A DNA stretch of 64,000 nt from G963668435 sp963668435. Its GTDB lineage: Bacteria > Latescibacterota > Latescibacteria > Latescibacterales > Latescibacteraceae. The notes beneath the pieces were generated by a model. It did no database searches, was not told the origin of the DNA, and worked only from the letters and a program-made list of their open reading frames with translations. This document shows positions 63,111 through 64,000 of the stretch, one piece after another (within the stretch, counting starts at the first letter, position 1; each line of letters begins with the position of its first letter). The position numbers and the translations under genes are program-made. The stretch lies in contig CAXXSC010000008.1 in the NCBI GenBank assembly GCA_963668435.2, positions 1,550,001-1,614,000 on the forward strand, read 5' to 3'.

Positions 63111-64000
63111 CTACATGGTTTTCACAAGATTGGCATAGAGCCCTTCTTGATCGATCAGTTCATCGTGTGTGCCGCGCTGGACAATCTTGCCGTGATCAAG
63201 GACAATGATCTCGTCGCAGTCGCGTATCGTGCTCAGACGGTGTGCGATAATGACTGTCGTGCAGCCGCGCCGCCTGATTGTCTTGTCAATTTCAGCCTCG
63301 ACTTTCGTATCGAGGGCGCTGGTGGCCTCGTCGAGCACGAGTAGTTTCGGATTGTTCGCAAGCGAGCGTGCAATCTCGAGGCGCTGTCGCTGTCCGCCGC
63401 TGAAATTGCCGCCATTCTCGTCAACCTTGCTTTCGTATCCGCCCGGACGGGCTGCAATGTCGTAATGAATGCAGGCGTCACGCGCGGCCTGAATCACCTG
63501 CCCATCAGGTATTGTCTTGTCCCACATGGTGATGTTCTCGCGGACAGTCCCCTCGAAAAGGAATATCTCCTGGTCAACCGAGGCCAGCGAGTTGATGATA
63601 ATCTCACGCGGATAGGTGGAAATCGGCTCACCATCAAGATACATGGTTCCGGACCAGGGACGGTAGAGACCGGTGATGATCTTGGCTACTGTCGACTTGC
63701 CCGAACCTGTGCCGCCGACAAGTGCTATCCTGTCGCCGGGACGGAGCTCGAGATTGAAATTCTCGATAAGCGGCGGTTCAAGGATGTTATAACCAAAACT
63801 TATGTCCTCGAGCTTGAGATAACCGTCGAGCTTGACTTTATCATAACCCTCCAGCCCCTGACCGTCATCTTCGTCAAGCTCGAAAATCTCGTCCGGCTCG
63901 TGCTTGAGAACATCGTCGAGTTTTTTCATGTTGCCCGTGGTTTCCTGAATACGGCTTCCGAGATTGACCATCTGGTCGACCGGTGCGATGAAACTGCGCA
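63111..64000 (-). CDS. Peptide ABC exporter (probably NHLM ABC1 with C39 peptidase), 5' part beyond window
   Basis: The frame stays open to the window edge; the last visible upstream codons read RSFIAPVDQMVNLGSRIQE, the end of an ABC membrane domain. The ATPase part is complete: LRPGDRIALVGGTGSGKSTV (Walker A), NFSGGQRQRLEIARSL (signature), KLLVLDEATSALD (Walker B) and the H-loop IIAHRLST. Its 17-base distance to the ABC2-like gene supports a pair. Family members carry an N-terminal C39 peptidase that cuts leaders after GG; that part is not visible here. Confidence 0.87.
   Translation of the reverse strand, partial: RSFIAPVDQMVNLGSRIQETTGNMKKLDDVLKHEPDEIFELDEDDGQGLEGYDKVKLDGYLKLEDISFGYNILEPPLIENFNLELRPGDRIALVGGTGSGKSTVAKIITGLYRPWSGTMYLDGEPISTYPREIIINSLASVDQEIFLFEGTVRENITMWDKTIPDGQVIQAARDACIHYDIAARPGGYESKVDENGGNFSGGQRQRLEIARSLANNPKLLVLDEATSALDTKVEAEIDKTIRRRGCTTVIIAHRLSTIRDCDEIIVLDHGKIVQRGTHDELIDQEGLYANLVKTM

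Overview
The window reads as a chromosomal segment of an uncultured Gram-negative bacterium. It has a TolC-type outer-membrane channel, several lipoprotein and Tat-type signal sequences, and a run of genes typical of glycan-degrading lineages in the FCB/PVC neighbourhood (Latescibacterota, Poribacteria, Planctomycetes-like): sulfatase, secreted sugar isomerase, Gfo/Idh oxidoreductases, BNR propellers, PL8 lyase. The taxonomic guess is inference from gene content. No rRNA or tRNA gene, CRISPR array or intact transposase was seen.

Region 1 (1-4860): a cut-off secreted propeller protein and a six-hairpin glycosidase. These are followed by a peroxide-response block with a PerR/Fur-type regulator, a consensus promoter overlapped by a Fur-box palindrome, a catalase gene split by one extra A in a poly-A run, a Prx6-type peroxiredoxin and a clean terminator.

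Region 2 (4877-33200): mostly carbohydrate and envelope metabolism. It holds a sulfatase, a Tat-exported sugar isomerase/epimerase-like protein, two Gfo/Idh oxidoreductases, a DegT/DnrJ aminotransferase, a GH36-like alpha-galactosidase, a fold-type-I aminotransferase, a PTS EIIA protein, mannose-1-phosphate guanylyltransferase, two BNR/sialidase-fold secreted proteins, a SIS-like protein, an M20 hydrolase, a beta-helix protein, a PL8 lyase with its catalytic Asn/His/Tyr, and an Asp-rich DUF4353-like lipoprotein. The mix suggests use of a sulfated, uronate-containing polysaccharide.

Region 3 (33800-64000) is the notable part. It looks like one large RiPP (ribosomally made, modified peptide) locus with its own regulation. 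Five tandem precursor genes (42866-45304) share a nearly identical nitrile-hydratase-like leader ending in GG and have diverging cores; two degenerate precursor remnants flank them. Downstream on the same strand are an unknown 376-residue protein, a fused E1-like/YcaO cyclodehydratase with an N-terminal RRE, a SagB-type azoline dehydrogenase and an M50 membrane protease. A B12-type radical SAM protein sits on the other strand. Export appears to use an NHLM-type ABC pair (60175-64000, running off the window) and a TolC-family channel.

Between the precursors and the exporter lies a complete Wsp-ordered chemosensory operon: MCP, CheW, CheR-TPR, CheW, CheA-REC, CheB. Its last gene encodes a receiver-PP2C phosphatase instead of the WspR diguanylate cyclase. 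An RsbW-like kinase and a STAS anti-anti-sigma protein, the natural targets of such a phosphatase, lie at 33799-34569 on the other side of the biosynthetic genes. My model is that an envelope signal is sensed by the chemosensory array, relayed through the phosphatase to a partner switch, and used to control peptide production or release. Four of the five cores are glycine/alanine/valine-rich hydrophobic peptides with one Cys at position 2 and a C-terminal Trp. In the core of the gene at 43285 that Cys is the only residue that could be heterocyclised, which points to an unusual single N-terminal thiazole product.
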